Part shown: positions 41,817-50,856 of the stretch, piece after piece
Layout of the letters: each line of letters opens with the position of its first letter
Numbering within the stretch: the first letter of the stretch is position 1
NCBI GenBank assembly: GCA_944381615.1
Contig: CALWLT010000030.1
Coordinates: 1 to 64,000, forward strand
Origin: an uncultured Lachnospiraceae bacterium
Lineage (GTDB): Bacteria > Bacillota > Clostridia > Lachnospirales > Lachnospiraceae
Reading direction: 5' to 3'
Length of the DNA stretch: 64,000 nucleotides
Notes under the pieces: generated by a model
What the model saw: the letters and a program-made list of their open reading frames with translations, nothing else
What the model was told of the DNA's origin: nothing
Databases searched by the model: none
Program-made: the position numbers and the translations under genes

Positions 41817-41885
41817 AGTGTAAGGTATGAGCGGCGCGGCAAAGCGGTGCGTGGGGTTGCCGGGGGCGCGGATCCGTGTTACACT
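41817..41885. promoter_or_regulatory. Spaced dyad in the divergent region before the ABC operon and nitrilase
   Basis: AGTGTAA (41817-41823) and its complement TTACACT (41879-41885) face each other 55 bp apart between two divergent genes. Possibly paired operator half-sites; support is only the symmetry. Confidence 0.35.
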
Positions 41886-41926
41886 TAGCCTGAAAAAAGC
41901 AAAGCGGCGGCGGGAAGGAGAGGGCA

Positions 41927-42757
41927 ATGATACGGAATTATACGGTGGCGCTGGTTCAGATGGATACCCAGAACGATAAGGGGGAAAATGTCAGAAAAGC
42001 CTGCGCCTTTATCGATGAGGCGGCGGCGCGGGGAGCGAAACTCATCTGTTTTCCGGAGGTTATGAATCTCATCGGGCGCAACGTGGGCGAGGGAGGCGGC
42101 CGGGAGCCGATCCCGGGCTATACGACGGAGCACCTCTGCGAAAAAGCGAAGGAGCACGGCGTCTATATCCAGGGCGGCAGTGTGACGGAGGCGCTGGAGG
42201 GAGAGAAGCGTTCGGCCAATACGAGCGTGCTCATTTCTCCCCAGGGGACGATCCTCGCCTCCTACCGGAAGATGCACATGTTCGACATCACGCTGGCCGA
42301 CGGGACGCCCTTTCGGGAGTCGGATCGGGTAAAGCCGGGCGACACGATCGTGACGGCTGAGACGGAGCTGGGCGTATTCGGCCTGTCCGTCTGCTACGAT
42401 GTGCGCTTTCCGGAGCTCTACCGGCTGATGGCCCTGCGCGGGGCGCAGGTTATCTTTGTCCCGGCCAGCTTTACCATGCCGACGGGGAAGGATCACTGGG
42501 AGGTGCTTCTGCGGGCCCGGGCGATCGAGAACGGCTGCTATATCGTGGCGGCCGGACAGATCGGGACCAAGCCGGCGTACGCCGCCTACGGAAACAGCCT
42601 GGTAGCGGATCCCTGGGGGACGGTGGTGGCACGCGCGCGGGACGAGGAGGGGCTCGTGTTTGCCGAGATCGACCTGGATTATCTGGAGCGGGTGCGCCGG
42701 CAGATCCCTTCGCTGGAAAACCGGCGGACGGACTGCTACGAGATCCTGCAGAAATAG
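41927..42757 (+). CDS. Carbon-nitrogen hydrolase (nitrilase superfamily)
   Basis: A 276-residue amidase. The catalytic triad is E44 (CFPEVMN), K115 (YRKMHMFD) and C156 (SVCYDVRFPE), the Nit/omega-amidase pattern. The sequence resembles Nit1/Nit2 proteins, which clear damaged glutathione or alpha-ketoglutaramate. Substrate is inferred only from family. Followed 69 bases later by the DUF364 gene; divergent from the ABC operon. Confidence 0.9.
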   Translation: MIRNYTVALVQMDTQNDKGENVRKACAFIDEAAARGAKLICFPEVMNLIGRNVGEGGGREPIPGYTTEHLCEKAKEHGVYIQGGSVTEALEGEKRSANTSVLISPQGTILASYRKMHMFDITLADGTPFRESDRVKPGDTIVTAETELGVFGLSVCYDVRFPELYRLMALRGAQVIFVPASFTMPTGKDHWEVLLRARAIENGCYIVAAGQIGTKPAYAAYGNSLVADPWGTVVARARDEEGLVFAEIDLDYLERVRRQIPSLENRRTDCYEILQK

Positions 42758-42826
42758 GAGCCGGTTCTGCCGCCGGGCGGAAAAAGGACAGGAAAAGAGA
42801 GATTGCGGGGAAAGGAAGGGGATACC

Positions 42827-43579
42827 ATGCGGGTAGAAGAACGGATCGTGGAAGAAGCGGTAAAAAGGGCCGGAGATCTGAGCCTTCAGGAGGTCTGCAT
42901 CGGAGTGGGCTATACGGGCGTCGTGCTCTCGGACGGGCACGGCGGGGTCAGTTATACGTTCCGCGAGTCGCTGGGGCCGTCCTGCGGCGTGATCCGGGAG
43001 GCCGGGAAGCTGAGAGGGACGCCGGTCTCTGAGGCGGCGCGCTGGATGCTCAGCGAAAATCTGGCGGAGGCCTCTGTGGGTGCGGCGGCCGTCAACGCCG
43101 TGTTAAACCGCGGCTTTCTGCCGGGGAAAAATATTGCGGAGGCAGTGAGCTGTACGGAGGACGATGTGATCGGCATGGTAGGCTGGTTCTGCCCGCTGGT
43201 GTGGAAATTCCAGCAGGCCTCCCGCTTCTATCTGTTTGAACAGAGGCCGGAGACGTGCAGCCCGTCCGGGATCGCGCAGATCATGGAGGCGGATCTCGCC
43301 CCGCAGTATCTGGGAACCTGCACAAAGGTTGTGCTGACCGGGACCAGCTTCATCAACGGGACGGCCGACGGGCTTCTGGCCGCGTGCCGCGGCGCGCGGG
43401 AAATCATTCTGGTAGGCGCCAGCACGCCCATGTGCCCGCCGGTGCTTGCAGAGTATGGCGTGACGCTGCTGGCGGGCACGCAGATCCGCGACGCGGGGCG
43501 GATGATGCGCATCGTGGCCGAGGGCGGCGGCGGGATGGATCTGTCGCCGGCCTCAGAAAAGCTGCTGGAGCGGATTTAG
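42827..43579 (+). CDS. DUF364/DUF4213 protein, putative heavy-metal chelation family
   Basis: A 250-residue protein of the family annotated as Rossmann-like, putative heavy-metal chelation (DUF364) with an N-terminal enolase-like DUF4213 region. Motifs: CIGVGYTGVVLSDGHGGVSY, VNAVLNRG, VGWFCPLVWK, and the C-terminal TGTSFINGT and GASTPMCPP. Function unknown; in other bacteria such genes sit near metal or methyl-coenzyme genes. ATG 42827 has AAGGAAGGGG upstream. Its 3' end overlaps the etfA remnant by 27 bases. Confidence 0.75.
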   Translation: MRVEERIVEEAVKRAGDLSLQEVCIGVGYTGVVLSDGHGGVSYTFRESLGPSCGVIREAGKLRGTPVSEAARWMLSENLAEASVGAAAVNAVLNRGFLPGKNIAEAVSCTEDDVIGMVGWFCPLVWKFQQASRFYLFEQRPETCSPSGIAQIMEADLAPQYLGTCTKVVLTGTSFINGTADGLLAACRGAREIILVGASTPMCPPVLAEYGVTLLAGTQIRDAGRMMRIVAEGGGGMDLSPASEKLLERI

Positions 43580-44250
43580 CGCGCGCGCCGCATCGCAGGG
43601 CGGCTGCGAAGGCAGGGCTTTTATCAGTGCCGGCAGGATCTCTTCGGCCCGTCCGATGATTCCCAGATGGGAGACGGAGAAGATCGGCACGGACGGATTG
43701 GGATTGATGGAAATAATCAGGCGGGAGGCGCGCATGCCGCTTAAGTGCTGCACGGCGCCGGAGATCCCGCAGGCCAGGTAGCAGAGCGGGGAAACGGTGC
43801 GTCCGCTCTGTCCGACCTGGCAGAATGCGGGAAGGCAGCCGGCTTCGACGGCGGCGCGGGAACCGGCAAGTTCTCCGTCCAGCGCGGCGGCCGTCTGCCA
43901 GAGAAGCTCCCAGCAGTCCGGCCGGCAGACGCCGCGCCCGCCGGAGACGAGGATTCGGGCTCCGGGAAGGAGGCCGCCGGCAAACGGCCCGAAGTCTGAA
44001 ATCAAATCAGCCTGCGGCGCGCCGTTCGGGCGTTCGGGGAGCAGCCGGTTTTTGGAAAGCAGGTCAAGAATCGCCGCGGCGGCCGCCTCCGGCGAGGCAA
44101 AGCACTGCGGGGAAAAACGGGCCGGACGCGGAAGCGCGTTCCCGGCCCGTTTTTCTGCTGCCGGTTCATCCAGCCGGGTAAGTTCCCTCTGAAAGGAATG
44201 GATGAGCCCGCCGGCGGTAACAAAAAAGTGCGGCGGCCTTTCCGGAAGGA
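43553..44250 (-). pseudogene. Electron transfer flavoprotein alpha subunit, 5'-truncated remnant
   Basis: The C-terminal FAD-binding domain of EtfA is clear in this strand (about 43553-43960): ILVSGGRGVCRPD, AGSRAAVEAGCLPAFCQVGQ, SGRTVSPLCYLACGISG, AVQHLSGM, INPNPSVPIFSVSHLGIIG and the EILPALIKAL end. The N-terminal domain that should occupy about 190 residues upstream is absent; the segment up to about 44250 is not recognisable as ETF, and beyond it the strand is antisense to another gene. No etfB is adjacent. I interpret it as a decayed gene. Confidence 0.7.
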
Positions 44251-44938
44251 CGCGGTCGGGCAGTTTGCCATCGCACTGCTTTTGGAAATCTGCCATCACA
44301 TCGGTCATCACGACGCGACGGTGCATGCCGGGAAATGGGAGAAAAGCGCCGACTGGTGCTACTGGGACTACCCTCTGATCGAGCTGGCGCAGAAAACGAT
44401 CGGGATCGTCGGGTTCGGACGGATCGGGCAGACGACGGGGCGGATTGCCGCGGCGCTCGGCATGCGGGTGCTGGCCTGCGACGCGTATCCGACCGAAGCG
44501 GGCCGCCGTCTTGCGGAATATGTGACGCTCGATAAGCTGCTGGAGGAATCCGACGTTGTCGCGCTGCACTGTCCGCTTACCGAAGAGACCGGGCGCCTGA
44601 TCCGCAGGGAAACGATTGCGCGGATGAAGGACGGCGCGATACTGATCAATAATTCGCGCGGACAGCTGGTGGACGAGCAGGATCTGGCAGACGCATTAAA
44701 CAGCGGGAAGCTTTACGCCGCCGGCGTCGACGTGGTGTCCTCTGAGCCGATCCGGGGCGATAATCCCCTTCTGAAGGCGAAAAACTGCATCATCACGCCG
44801 CATATGAGCTGGGGCGCAAAAGAGAGCCGCCGGCGTCTGATGGACATCGCGGCAAAGAATGTGCGCGCCTTCCTGGACGGGCACGCGGTCCATGTGGTCA
44901 ACGGCGAATTTCTGGAGCACGGGCCGGAAACGGCCTGA
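44251..44938 (+). pseudogene. Hydroxypyruvate-reductase-like dehydrogenase, 5'-truncated remnant
   Basis: From about 44251 the plus strand encodes the latter two thirds of a glycerate/hydroxypyruvate dehydrogenase: AVGQFAIALLLEICHH, VHAGKWEKSADWCYWDYPLI, Rossmann motif GIVGFGRIGQTTGRIAAALG, NNSRGQLVDEQ and TPHMSWGAKESRRR. About 100 N-terminal residues (most of the substrate-binding half) are missing, and sequence before it matches nothing in this family. An open frame continues from 44198 but without homology or a good ribosome-binding site. Probably non-functional. Confidence 0.75.
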
Positions 44939-44995
44939 CGCGGAGCCCGGCGCGCGCCTGAATCCGCAGCCGCCCGATTTTTTGTGCGTTACCGC

Positions 44996-45024
44996 TTGAA
45001 CTTTTGGGAAAAAGGTGTTATAAT
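44996..45024 (+). promoter_or_regulatory. Promoter of the rimP-nusA-infB operon
   Basis: TTGAAC (44996-45001), 17-bp spacer, TATAAT (45019-45024), about 145 bases before the rimP start. Confidence 0.85.
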
Positions 45025-45052
45025 CCCTACGATAACATAATAAACTGACTAG

Positions 45053-45078
45053 AGAGAGTGGACAGATGTCCACTCTTT
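45053..45078 (+). promoter_or_regulatory. Leader hairpin of the rimP operon
   Basis: AGAGTGGACA (45055-45064) and TGTCCACTCT (45067-45076) are perfectly complementary with a two-base centre, ending in TTCAATTT. Likely a leader hairpin acting in attenuation; rimP-nusA leaders of this shape are common in Firmicutes. Confidence 0.7.
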
Positions 45079-45169
45079 CAATTTGTATACCGGTTTTGGA
45101 GACGGAATGCCGGTTTGCCCCGCGGCGCTGTTTCGCGGCAGTCAGGACCGAAGGAAAAGGTGGTGGAGT

Positions 45170-45637
45170 ATGGCAAAAGGAGAATTGTATGAGGCGAGAG
45201 TCGAGGCGTGGCTGCTGCCGGTGCTGGCGGAGCGCCAATTCGAGCTGGTGGACGTGGAGTACGTGAAGGAAGCCGGCGTCTGGTATCTGCGCTGCTATAT
45301 CGACAAAGAGGGCGGGATTACCGTGGATGACTGCGAGGTCATCAGCCGTCTGCTCGGGGACTGGCTGGACAAAGAGGACTTTATTCCGGACAGCTATATC
45401 CTGGAGGTCAGCTCTCCGGGACTGGGCCGTCCGCTGAAAAAAGAAAAGGACTTTCTGCGCAGCGTCGGCAAGGACGTGGAGGTGCGCCTCTACCGCCCCG
45501 TCGACCGGCAGAAGGAATTTACGGGAAGGCTCGTTTCCTTTACGGCGGATACGGTTACCATCGCGCCGGAGGACGGAGAAGAGAGAACCTTTCAGAAATC
45601 AGAAATTGCTTTGATACGTCTGGCCTTTGATTTTTAG
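45170..45637 (+). CDS. rimP: Ribosome maturation factor RimP
   Basis: A 155-residue assembly factor for the 30S subunit. N-terminal domain (VEAWLLPVLAERQFELVDVEYV), then the SH3-like C-terminal domain; the conserved DCEVISRLLGDWLD and YILEVSSPGLGRPL motifs are present. ATG 45170 has GGTGGTGGAG upstream; an earlier in-frame start (45083) overlaps the leader and is not credible. First gene of the operon. Confidence 0.95.
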   Translation: MAKGELYEARVEAWLLPVLAERQFELVDVEYVKEAGVWYLRCYIDKEGGITVDDCEVISRLLGDWLDKEDFIPDSYILEVSSPGLGRPLKKEKDFLRSVGKDVEVRLYRPVDRQKEFTGRLVSFTADTVTIAPEDGEERTFQKSEIALIRLAFDF

Positions 45638-45658
45638 ACGGTAGGAGGATAAAGAAAA

Positions 45659-46900
45659 ATGAACAAAGAACTGATTGAAGCGTTAAATGTGCTGGAGAAG
45701 GAAAATAACATCAGCAAGGATGTCCTTCTGGAGGCGATCGAAAATTCTCTGCTGACCGCCTGCAAAAATCATTTCGGCAAGGCGGACAATGTCAGGGTCA
45801 GCATCAACCGCGAGACCGGTGATTTTTCCGTCTGGGCGGAGAAGGAGGTCGTGGAGGAGCCGGAGGATCCGATGCTGCAGATCAGCCTCGCCGAGGCCAA
45901 GATGATGAACGGCAAGTACGAGCTGGGCGATATCGTGCAGGTGCCCATCAATTCCAAAGATTTCGGGCGCATCGCCACGCAGAACGCCAAGAATGTGATC
46001 CTGCAGAAGATCCGCGAGGAGGAGAGGAAGGCTCTGTTTAACGACTGGTACTGCAAGGAAAAGGATGTGGTAACCGGCATCGTCCAGCGCTACGTCAATC
46101 ACAACGTCTGCATCGATCTGGGAAAGATCGACGCCATCCTCAACGAGAACGAGCAGGTAAAGGGCGAGGTGTTCAGGCCGACGGAGCGCATCAAGCTCTA
46201 CGTCCTGGAGGTCAAGGATACCAACAAGGGCCCGCGCATTACCGTGTCGAGGACGCATCCCGATCTGGTCAAACGGCTGTTTGAATCGGAGGTGGCGGAG
46301 GTCCGCGACGGTACGGTGGAGATTAAGGCCATCGCCCGGGAGGCGGGATCGCGTACCAAGATCGCGGTTTGCTCCCACGATCCCAACGTCGATCCGGTGG
46401 GCGCCTGCGTGGGCGTCAACGGGGCCCGCGTGGGCGCGGTGGTAAACGAGCTGCGGGGCGAGAAGATCGACATCATCAACTGGGATGAGAACCCGGCGTT
46501 CCTGATTGAGAACGCGCTGAGCCCGGCCAAGGTCATCCTGGTAGCGGCCGACGAGGAGGAACGGGAGGCGCAGGTCATCGTGCCGGACTATCAGCTTTCT
46601 CTGGCGATCGGCAAGGAAGGACAGAATGCAAGGCTGGCGGCGAGGCTGACCGGCTATAAGATCGACATCAAGAGCGAGACGCAGGCCCGGGAATCCGGAC
46701 TCCTCGACGAGCTGGAGATGGGCTACGAGGACGGCTTTGAGGGCTATACGGATGAACCGCTGATCGGCGGCGCGGAGGAAGACTGGTCGCAGGACGGCGG
46801 ATACGGCGAAGGAGAGTACCCGGAGAGCGCGGACGGCGAATCCGCGCCGGAGGAATACCCGCAGGAGGAACAGCCCGGCGGAGACGGCTTCCAGCAGTAA
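45659..46900 (+). CDS. nusA: Transcription termination/antitermination factor NusA
   Basis: A 413-residue NusA: N-terminal RNAP-binding domain, S1 domain (about 135-200; KEKDVVTGIVQRYVNHNVCI), and two KH domains (SRTKIAVCSHDPNVDPVGAC, VGVNGARVGAVVNELRGEKI; SLAIGKEGQNARLAARLTG). The last 60 residues are an acidic, Gly/Tyr-rich tail typical of many Firmicutes NusA proteins. It follows rimP by 21 bases. Confidence 0.96.
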   Translation: MNKELIEALNVLEKENNISKDVLLEAIENSLLTACKNHFGKADNVRVSINRETGDFSVWAEKEVVEEPEDPMLQISLAEAKMMNGKYELGDIVQVPINSKDFGRIATQNAKNVILQKIREEERKALFNDWYCKEKDVVTGIVQRYVNHNVCIDLGKIDAILNENEQVKGEVFRPTERIKLYVLEVKDTNKGPRITVSRTHPDLVKRLFESEVAEVRDGTVEIKAIAREAGSRTKIAVCSHDPNVDPVGACVGVNGARVGAVVNELRGEKIDIINWDENPAFLIENALSPAKVILVAADEEEREAQVIVPDYQLSLAIGKEGQNARLAARLTGYKIDIKSETQARESGLLDELEMGYEDGFEGYTDEPLIGGAEEDWSQDGGYGEGEYPESADGESAPEEYPQEEQPGGDGFQQ

Positions 46901-46954
46901 CCGCAAAACAGGCTGCCGGATAAAAGAAAAGAACAGATTGGGAAGTGATAAAAC

Positions 46955-47230
46955 GTGAGTACCAGAAAGATCCCGCTCAGGCAGTGCATCGGCTGCGGAG
47001 AGATGAAGAATAAGAAAGAGATGATCCGGATTCTGAAGACGGCGGAGGGCGAGATTACGATTGACGCGACCGGGAAGAAAAACGGGCGCGGGGCCTATCT
47101 GTGCCCCTCCATGGACTGCTACCGGAAAGCGGTTAAGGGCAGGGGACTGGAGCGTTCTCTGAAGATGGCCATTCCGAAAGATGTTTACGAAACGCTGGAA
47201 AAGGAGATGGAAAAGCTTGGAGAATCGTAG
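46955..47230 (+). CDS. rnpM: RNase P modulator RnpM (YlxR)
   Basis: A 91-residue YlxR (DUF448) protein, reported as an RNase P modulator. The two-Cys-pair motif CIGCGEMK and CPSMDCYRKAV are present, with the conserved GRGAYLCP. GTG start. Overlaps the ylxQ start by 14 bases. Confidence 0.92.
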   Translation: MSTRKIPLRQCIGCGEMKNKKEMIRILKTAEGEITIDATGKKNGRGAYLCPSMDCYRKAVKGRGLERSLKMAIPKDVYETLEKEMEKLGES

Positions 47231-47552
47231 GAAGATCCTGAATCTTCTGGGCCTGGCCACCAAGGCGGGGAAGACCGCGGGCGGCGCTTTCATGACGGAA
47301 AGGGCTGTCAAGAGCGGGCGGGCGCGGCTGGTTGTCGTCTCCGAGGAGGCGTCGGCGGGCACCCGCAAAATGTTTCAGGATATGTGTGCTTACTATAAAG
47401 TCCCAATGTATCTGTTCGGAACGAAGGAAGAACTGGGGCGGGCGGCAGGAAAGGAAATACGGGCTTCCCTGGCCGTTCTGGATTCCGGTTTTTCCAAGGC
47501 GCTTGCGGAACAGATGGAGCTGAACGGAGGTAGCGGGTATGAGAGTGAATGA
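47217..47552 (+). CDS. ylxQ: L7Ae-type K-turn RNA-binding protein YlxQ
   Basis: A 111-residue protein of the L7Ae/L30e fold: [54 protein letters not shown]. Start is a TTG with AAGGAG ten bases upstream; no ATG fits. Binds RNA kink-turns in homologs; role in the operon unknown. Confidence 0.88.
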   Translation: MENRRKILNLLGLATKAGKTAGGAFMTERAVKSGRARLVVVSEEASAGTRKMFQDMCAYYKVPMYLFGTKEELGRAAGKEIRASLAVLDSGFSKALAEQMELNGGSGYESE

Positions 47553-50340
47553 GTTATCGAAGGAACTCGGTAAATCAAATAAAGAAGTGTTGGAGATACT
47601 GCAGAAAAATCATTTTGATATCAAAAGCCATTCATCCGGCATCACGGAGGAACAGGCGGCTGTGGTAAGACGCGCGTTTGCGCCGGAGAAGGCGCCGGCG
47701 CAGGGGGCAGCGCAGCGGGTATCGGAATCAGGGACAGGAAAGGCGGAAACAAAGCGAGTGGAAAATGTAAAGAAAGAGCCTGAGAGGGCAGAGATAAAAG
47801 AGACAGCAAAAGCAGCGGAAGGAAAGCCGGCTGATGCGCCCAGAAAGAGGATTGCCGCCGTTTACCGTCCGCAGAACAGCACACAGATGAGAAGCGGCCG
47901 CCCGGCCGGCCGCGGCCCGGCCGGAGTCGGGGCAGCGCGCCCGGCGCAGCCGGCAGGCCAGGCGGGAGCGGGGGCAGCGCGTCCGGCGCAGCCGGCAGGC
48001 CAGTCGGGAGTCGGAACGGCGCGCCCGGCACAGGCAGGCCAGTCGGGAGTCGGAACGGTTCGCCCGGCGCAGGCAGCAGGCCAGTCGGGAGTCGGAGCAG
48101 CGCGCCCGGCACAGGCGGCGGGGCAGGCCGGAGCAGGGACGGCCCGTCCGTCCGGTCAGGATACGCGCGAACCGCGCTATGCGTCTCAGGGAAGCCGTGA
48201 GGGCTTTTCGGGGAACCGTGACGGCCAGCGCGAAGGCTTTTCAGGGAACCGCGACGGCCAGCGCGGCGGTTTTTCAGGGAACCGTGACGGCCAGCGCGGC
48301 GGTTTTTCGGGGAACCGTGACGGCCAGCGCGGCGGCTTTTCGGGGGGCCGTGACGGCCAGCGCGGCGGCCAGGGCGGCCGCGGCCTGAACATCCCCAAAC
48401 CTTCGTTTGACGGCGCGGTCGTTCAGAAGCAGCAGAACAACAAGCAGAGCAAGAACGCGTATAAGACGGATCGGTACGACAAGATCGATCACGAGGAGGA
48501 GCTTCGCGCCAAACAGGGCCGCGGCAAGGGCGGCAAGGCGGCGGTTGTTCCGCCTCAGCAGAAGAAAGAGGCGGCGAAGGCCGAGGAGATTAAGACGATT
48601 ATTCTGCCCGAGGCGATCACGATCAAGGAGCTGGCGGAGAAGATGAAGCTGCAGCCCTCGGTCATCGTGAAGAAGCTGTTTTTACAGGGCAAGGTAGTAA
48701 CCATCAATCAGGAGGTCGATTACGAGCAGGCGGAAGAGATCGCCATGGAATTTGACGTTCTCTGCGAGAAGGAAGAGAAGGTCGACGTGATCGAGGAGCT
48801 CCTGAAAGAAGAGGAAGAGGACGAGAAGGATATGGTGGTACGGCCGCCGGTTGTCTGTGTGATGGGCCATGTAGACCACGGCAAGACCTCTCTCCTGGAT
48901 GCGATCCGCCAGACCAATGTGACGGCGAAAGAGGCGGGCGGCATTACGCAGCACATCGGCGCCTATATGGTGGAGATCAACGGCCAGAAGATTACCTTTC
49001 TCGATACGCCCGGCCATGAGGCGTTCACGGCCATGCGGATGCGCGGCGCCAAATCCACGGATATCGCGATCCTGGTCGTGGCGGCCGACGACGGCGTAAT
49101 GCCGCAGACCATCGAGGCCATCAGCCACGCCAAGGCGGCCGGCGTCGAGATCATCGTGGCGATCAACAAGATCGATAAGCCCAGCGCCAACATCGATAAA
49201 GTAAAGCAGGAGCTGATCGAGTATGAGCTGGTGCCCGAGGACTGGGGCGGCAGCACGATCTTTGTTCCGGTTTCGGCGCATACGAAAGAGGGAATCCCGG
49301 AGCTTCTGGAGATGATCCTTCTGACGGCGGAGGTCAAGGAGCTGAAGGCGAATCCCAACCGCAACGCCAGAGGCCTGGTCATCGAGGCGGAGCTGGATAA
49401 GGGCAAAGGCCCGGTCGCCACGGTCCTGGTGCAGAAGGGAACGCTTCACGTGGGCGATCCGATCGCGGCCGGCGCCTGCTACGGCAAGGTCCGCGCGATG
49501 ATGGACGACAAGGGACGCCGGGTCAAAGAGGCCGGCCCGTCCACACCGGTGGAGATCCTGGGCCTGAACGACGTGCCCAATGCCGGCGAGGTTTTTGTCA
49601 GCCCCGACAGCGAGAAGGAGGCGAGAAGTTTCGCCGAAACCTTCATTGCCGAGGGCAAGAACAAGCTGCTTGAGGATACGAAGACCAAGCTTTCCCTGGA
49701 CGATCTGTTCTCGCAGATCAAGGCCGGCAATGTGAAGGAGCTTCCGATCATTGTAAAGGCCGACGTGCAGGGCTCCGTGGAGGCGGTAAAACAGAGCCTT
49801 CTGAAGCTTTCCAACGAGGAAGTGGTGGTCAAGGTCATCCACGGCGGCGTAGGCGCGATCAACGAGTCGGATGTCAGCCTGGCGGCGGCGTCCAATGCGA
49901 TTATCATCGGCTTCAACGTCCGTCCGGACGCGACGGCGAAATCCATCGCGGAGCGGGAGAAGGTTGATGTGCGGCTTTACCGCGTGATCTACCAGGCGAT
50001 CGAGGACGTGGAGGCGGCCATGAAGGGCATGCTCGATCCGGTGTTCGAGGAGCAGATCATCGGCCATGCCGTGGTTCGTCAGACCTTCCGGGCTTCGGGC
50101 GTGGGAACGATTGCCGGCGCTTACGTGCTGGACGGAAAGTTCCAGAGGGGCTGCAAGGCGCGCATTACCCGCGACGGCGAGCAGCTGTTTGACGGCGCGG
50201 TCGCGTCCCTCAAGCGGTTTAAGGATGATGTGAAGGAAGTAAATGCCGGATATGAGTGCGGCCTCGTGTTTGAGAAATTCAACGATCTGCAGGAGGACGA
50301 CATGATTGAGGCGTATGCGATGGTGGAGGTTCCCCGCTAG
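47539..50340 (+). CDS. infB: Translation initiation factor IF-2
   Basis: A 933-residue IF-2. N-terminal IF2_N domain ([20 protein letters not shown]) is followed by a long repeat-rich linker (residues 47 to about 330) holding the APA/GQ-type repeats and the [11 protein letters not shown] repeats, then a second IF2_N region ([20 protein letters not shown]) and the GTPase: G1 [11 protein letters not shown]3 DTPGHEAF, G4 NKID, with the C-terminal domains complete. Overlaps ylxQ by 14 bases. Confidence 0.96.
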   Translation: MRVNELSKELGKSNKEVLEILQKNHFDIKSHSSGITEEQAAVVRRAFAPEKAPAQGAAQRVSESGTGKAETKRVENVKKEPERAEIKETAKAAEGKPADAPRKRIAAVYRPQNSTQMRSGRPAGRGPAGVGAARPAQPAGQAGAGAARPAQPAGQSGVGTARPAQAGQSGVGTVRPAQAAGQSGVGAARPAQAAGQAGAGTARPSGQDTREPRYASQGSREGFSGNRDGQREGFSGNRDGQRGGFSGNRDGQRGGFSGNRDGQRGGFSGGRDGQRGGQGGRGLNIPKPSFDGAVVQKQQNNKQSKNAYKTDRYDKIDHEEELRAKQGRGKGGKAAVVPPQQKKEAAKAEEIKTIILPEAITIKELAEKMKLQPSVIVKKLFLQGKVVTINQEVDYEQAEEIAMEFDVLCEKEEKVDVIEELLKEEEEDEKDMVVRPPVVCVMGHVDHGKTSLLDAIRQTNVTAKEAGGITQHIGAYMVEINGQKITFLDTPGHEAFTAMRMRGAKSTDIAILVVAADDGVMPQTIEAISHAKAAGVEIIVAINKIDKPSANIDKVKQELIEYELVPEDWGGSTIFVPVSAHTKEGIPELLEMILLTAEVKELKANPNRNARGLVIEAELDKGKGPVATVLVQKGTLHVGDPIAAGACYGKVRAMMDDKGRRVKEAGPSTPVEILGLNDVPNAGEVFVSPDSEKEARSFAETFIAEGKNKLLEDTKTKLSLDDLFSQIKAGNVKELPIIVKADVQGSVEAVKQSLLKLSNEEVVVKVIHGGVGAINESDVSLAAASNAIIIGFNVRPDATAKSIAEREKVDVRLYRVIYQAIEDVEAAMKGMLDPVFEEQIIGHAVVRQTFRASGVGTIAGAYVLDGKFQRGCKARITRDGEQLFDGAVASLKRFKDDVKEVNAGYECGLVFEKFNDLQEDDMIEAYAMVEVPR
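47923..48159 (+). repeat. About 42-bp repeat in the infB linker
   Basis: Five to six in-frame units of about 14 residues (pattern [14 protein letters not shown], with one unit a residue short) lie in the IF-2 linker (residues 129-207). Confidence 0.85.
48202..48366 (+). repeat. 33-bp repeat in the infB linker, five copies
   Basis: Five consecutive units (48202, 48235, 48268, 48301 and 48334) encode [10 protein letters not shown](E/G), residues 222-276. Base differences are few. Confidence 0.9.
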
Positions 50341-50377
50341 GGAGCTTTCCGTCTGCGCGGAAAGTGAGGCATCAGCG

Positions 50378-50836
50378 ATGCGCAAAAACAGTGTGAAAAA
50401 TACGAGAATCAACAGCGAAGTGCAGAAAGAGCTGAGCGAAATCATAAGCCGGGAGTTAAAGGATCCGCGGATCCACCCCATGACGTCGGTGGTTTCGGCG
50501 GAGGTAACGCCGGATCTGAAATACTGCAAGGCATATATCAGCGTTCTGGGAAGCGAGGAGGAGGCGAAGGAAACGCTGCGCGGGCTGCGCAGCGCCGTCG
50601 GGTTCATCCGGACGCAGCTGGCGCGGCGGGTGAATCTGCGGAATACGCCGGAGCTGACCTTTATCCTGGATCAGTCCATCGAGTACGGAGTGCATATGAC
50701 GCGCCTGATCGATCAGGTTGCCGCGGCGCTGCCCGGAGAGGACGAAGCGGAGGATCCGGACGCCGGAACAGACGGGGAAGAGACGGCCGGCGGCGCCGGG
50801 GCAGAGGCGGATGAAGCGAAGCGGCAGGACAAATGA
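50378..50836 (+). CDS. rbfA: Ribosome-binding factor RbfA
   Basis: A 152-residue 30S assembly factor with the KH-like core (NTRINSEVQKELSEIISREL, KYCKAYISVLGSEE, IRTQLARRVNLRNTPELTF). The C-terminal 30 residues are a disordered acidic tail. ATG 50378 chosen because the longer frame from 50306 overlaps infB without a good site. Ends 20 bases before the ATG of the next gene. Confidence 0.95.
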   Translation: MRKNSVKNTRINSEVQKELSEIISRELKDPRIHPMTSVVSAEVTPDLKYCKAYISVLGSEEEAKETLRGLRSAVGFIRTQLARRVNLRNTPELTFILDQSIEYGVHMTRLIDQVAAALPGEDEAEDPDAGTDGEETAGGAGAEADEAKRQDK

Positions 50837-50856
50837 CGGAATGCGGGAGGCAGACG

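Noticed and set aside
45683..47368. 561-codon open frame opposite nusA
   Set aside because: Shadow of NusA, RnpM and YlxQ coding strands.
48202..48366. CRISPR-like array of 33-bp units
   Set aside because: Units are contiguous without spacers and in frame with infB, so it is a coding repeat; no cas genes anywhere in the window.
48682..50607. 641-codon open frame on the minus strand opposite infB
   Set aside because: Antisense of the IF-2 GTPase; no recognisable domain and no ribosome-binding site.
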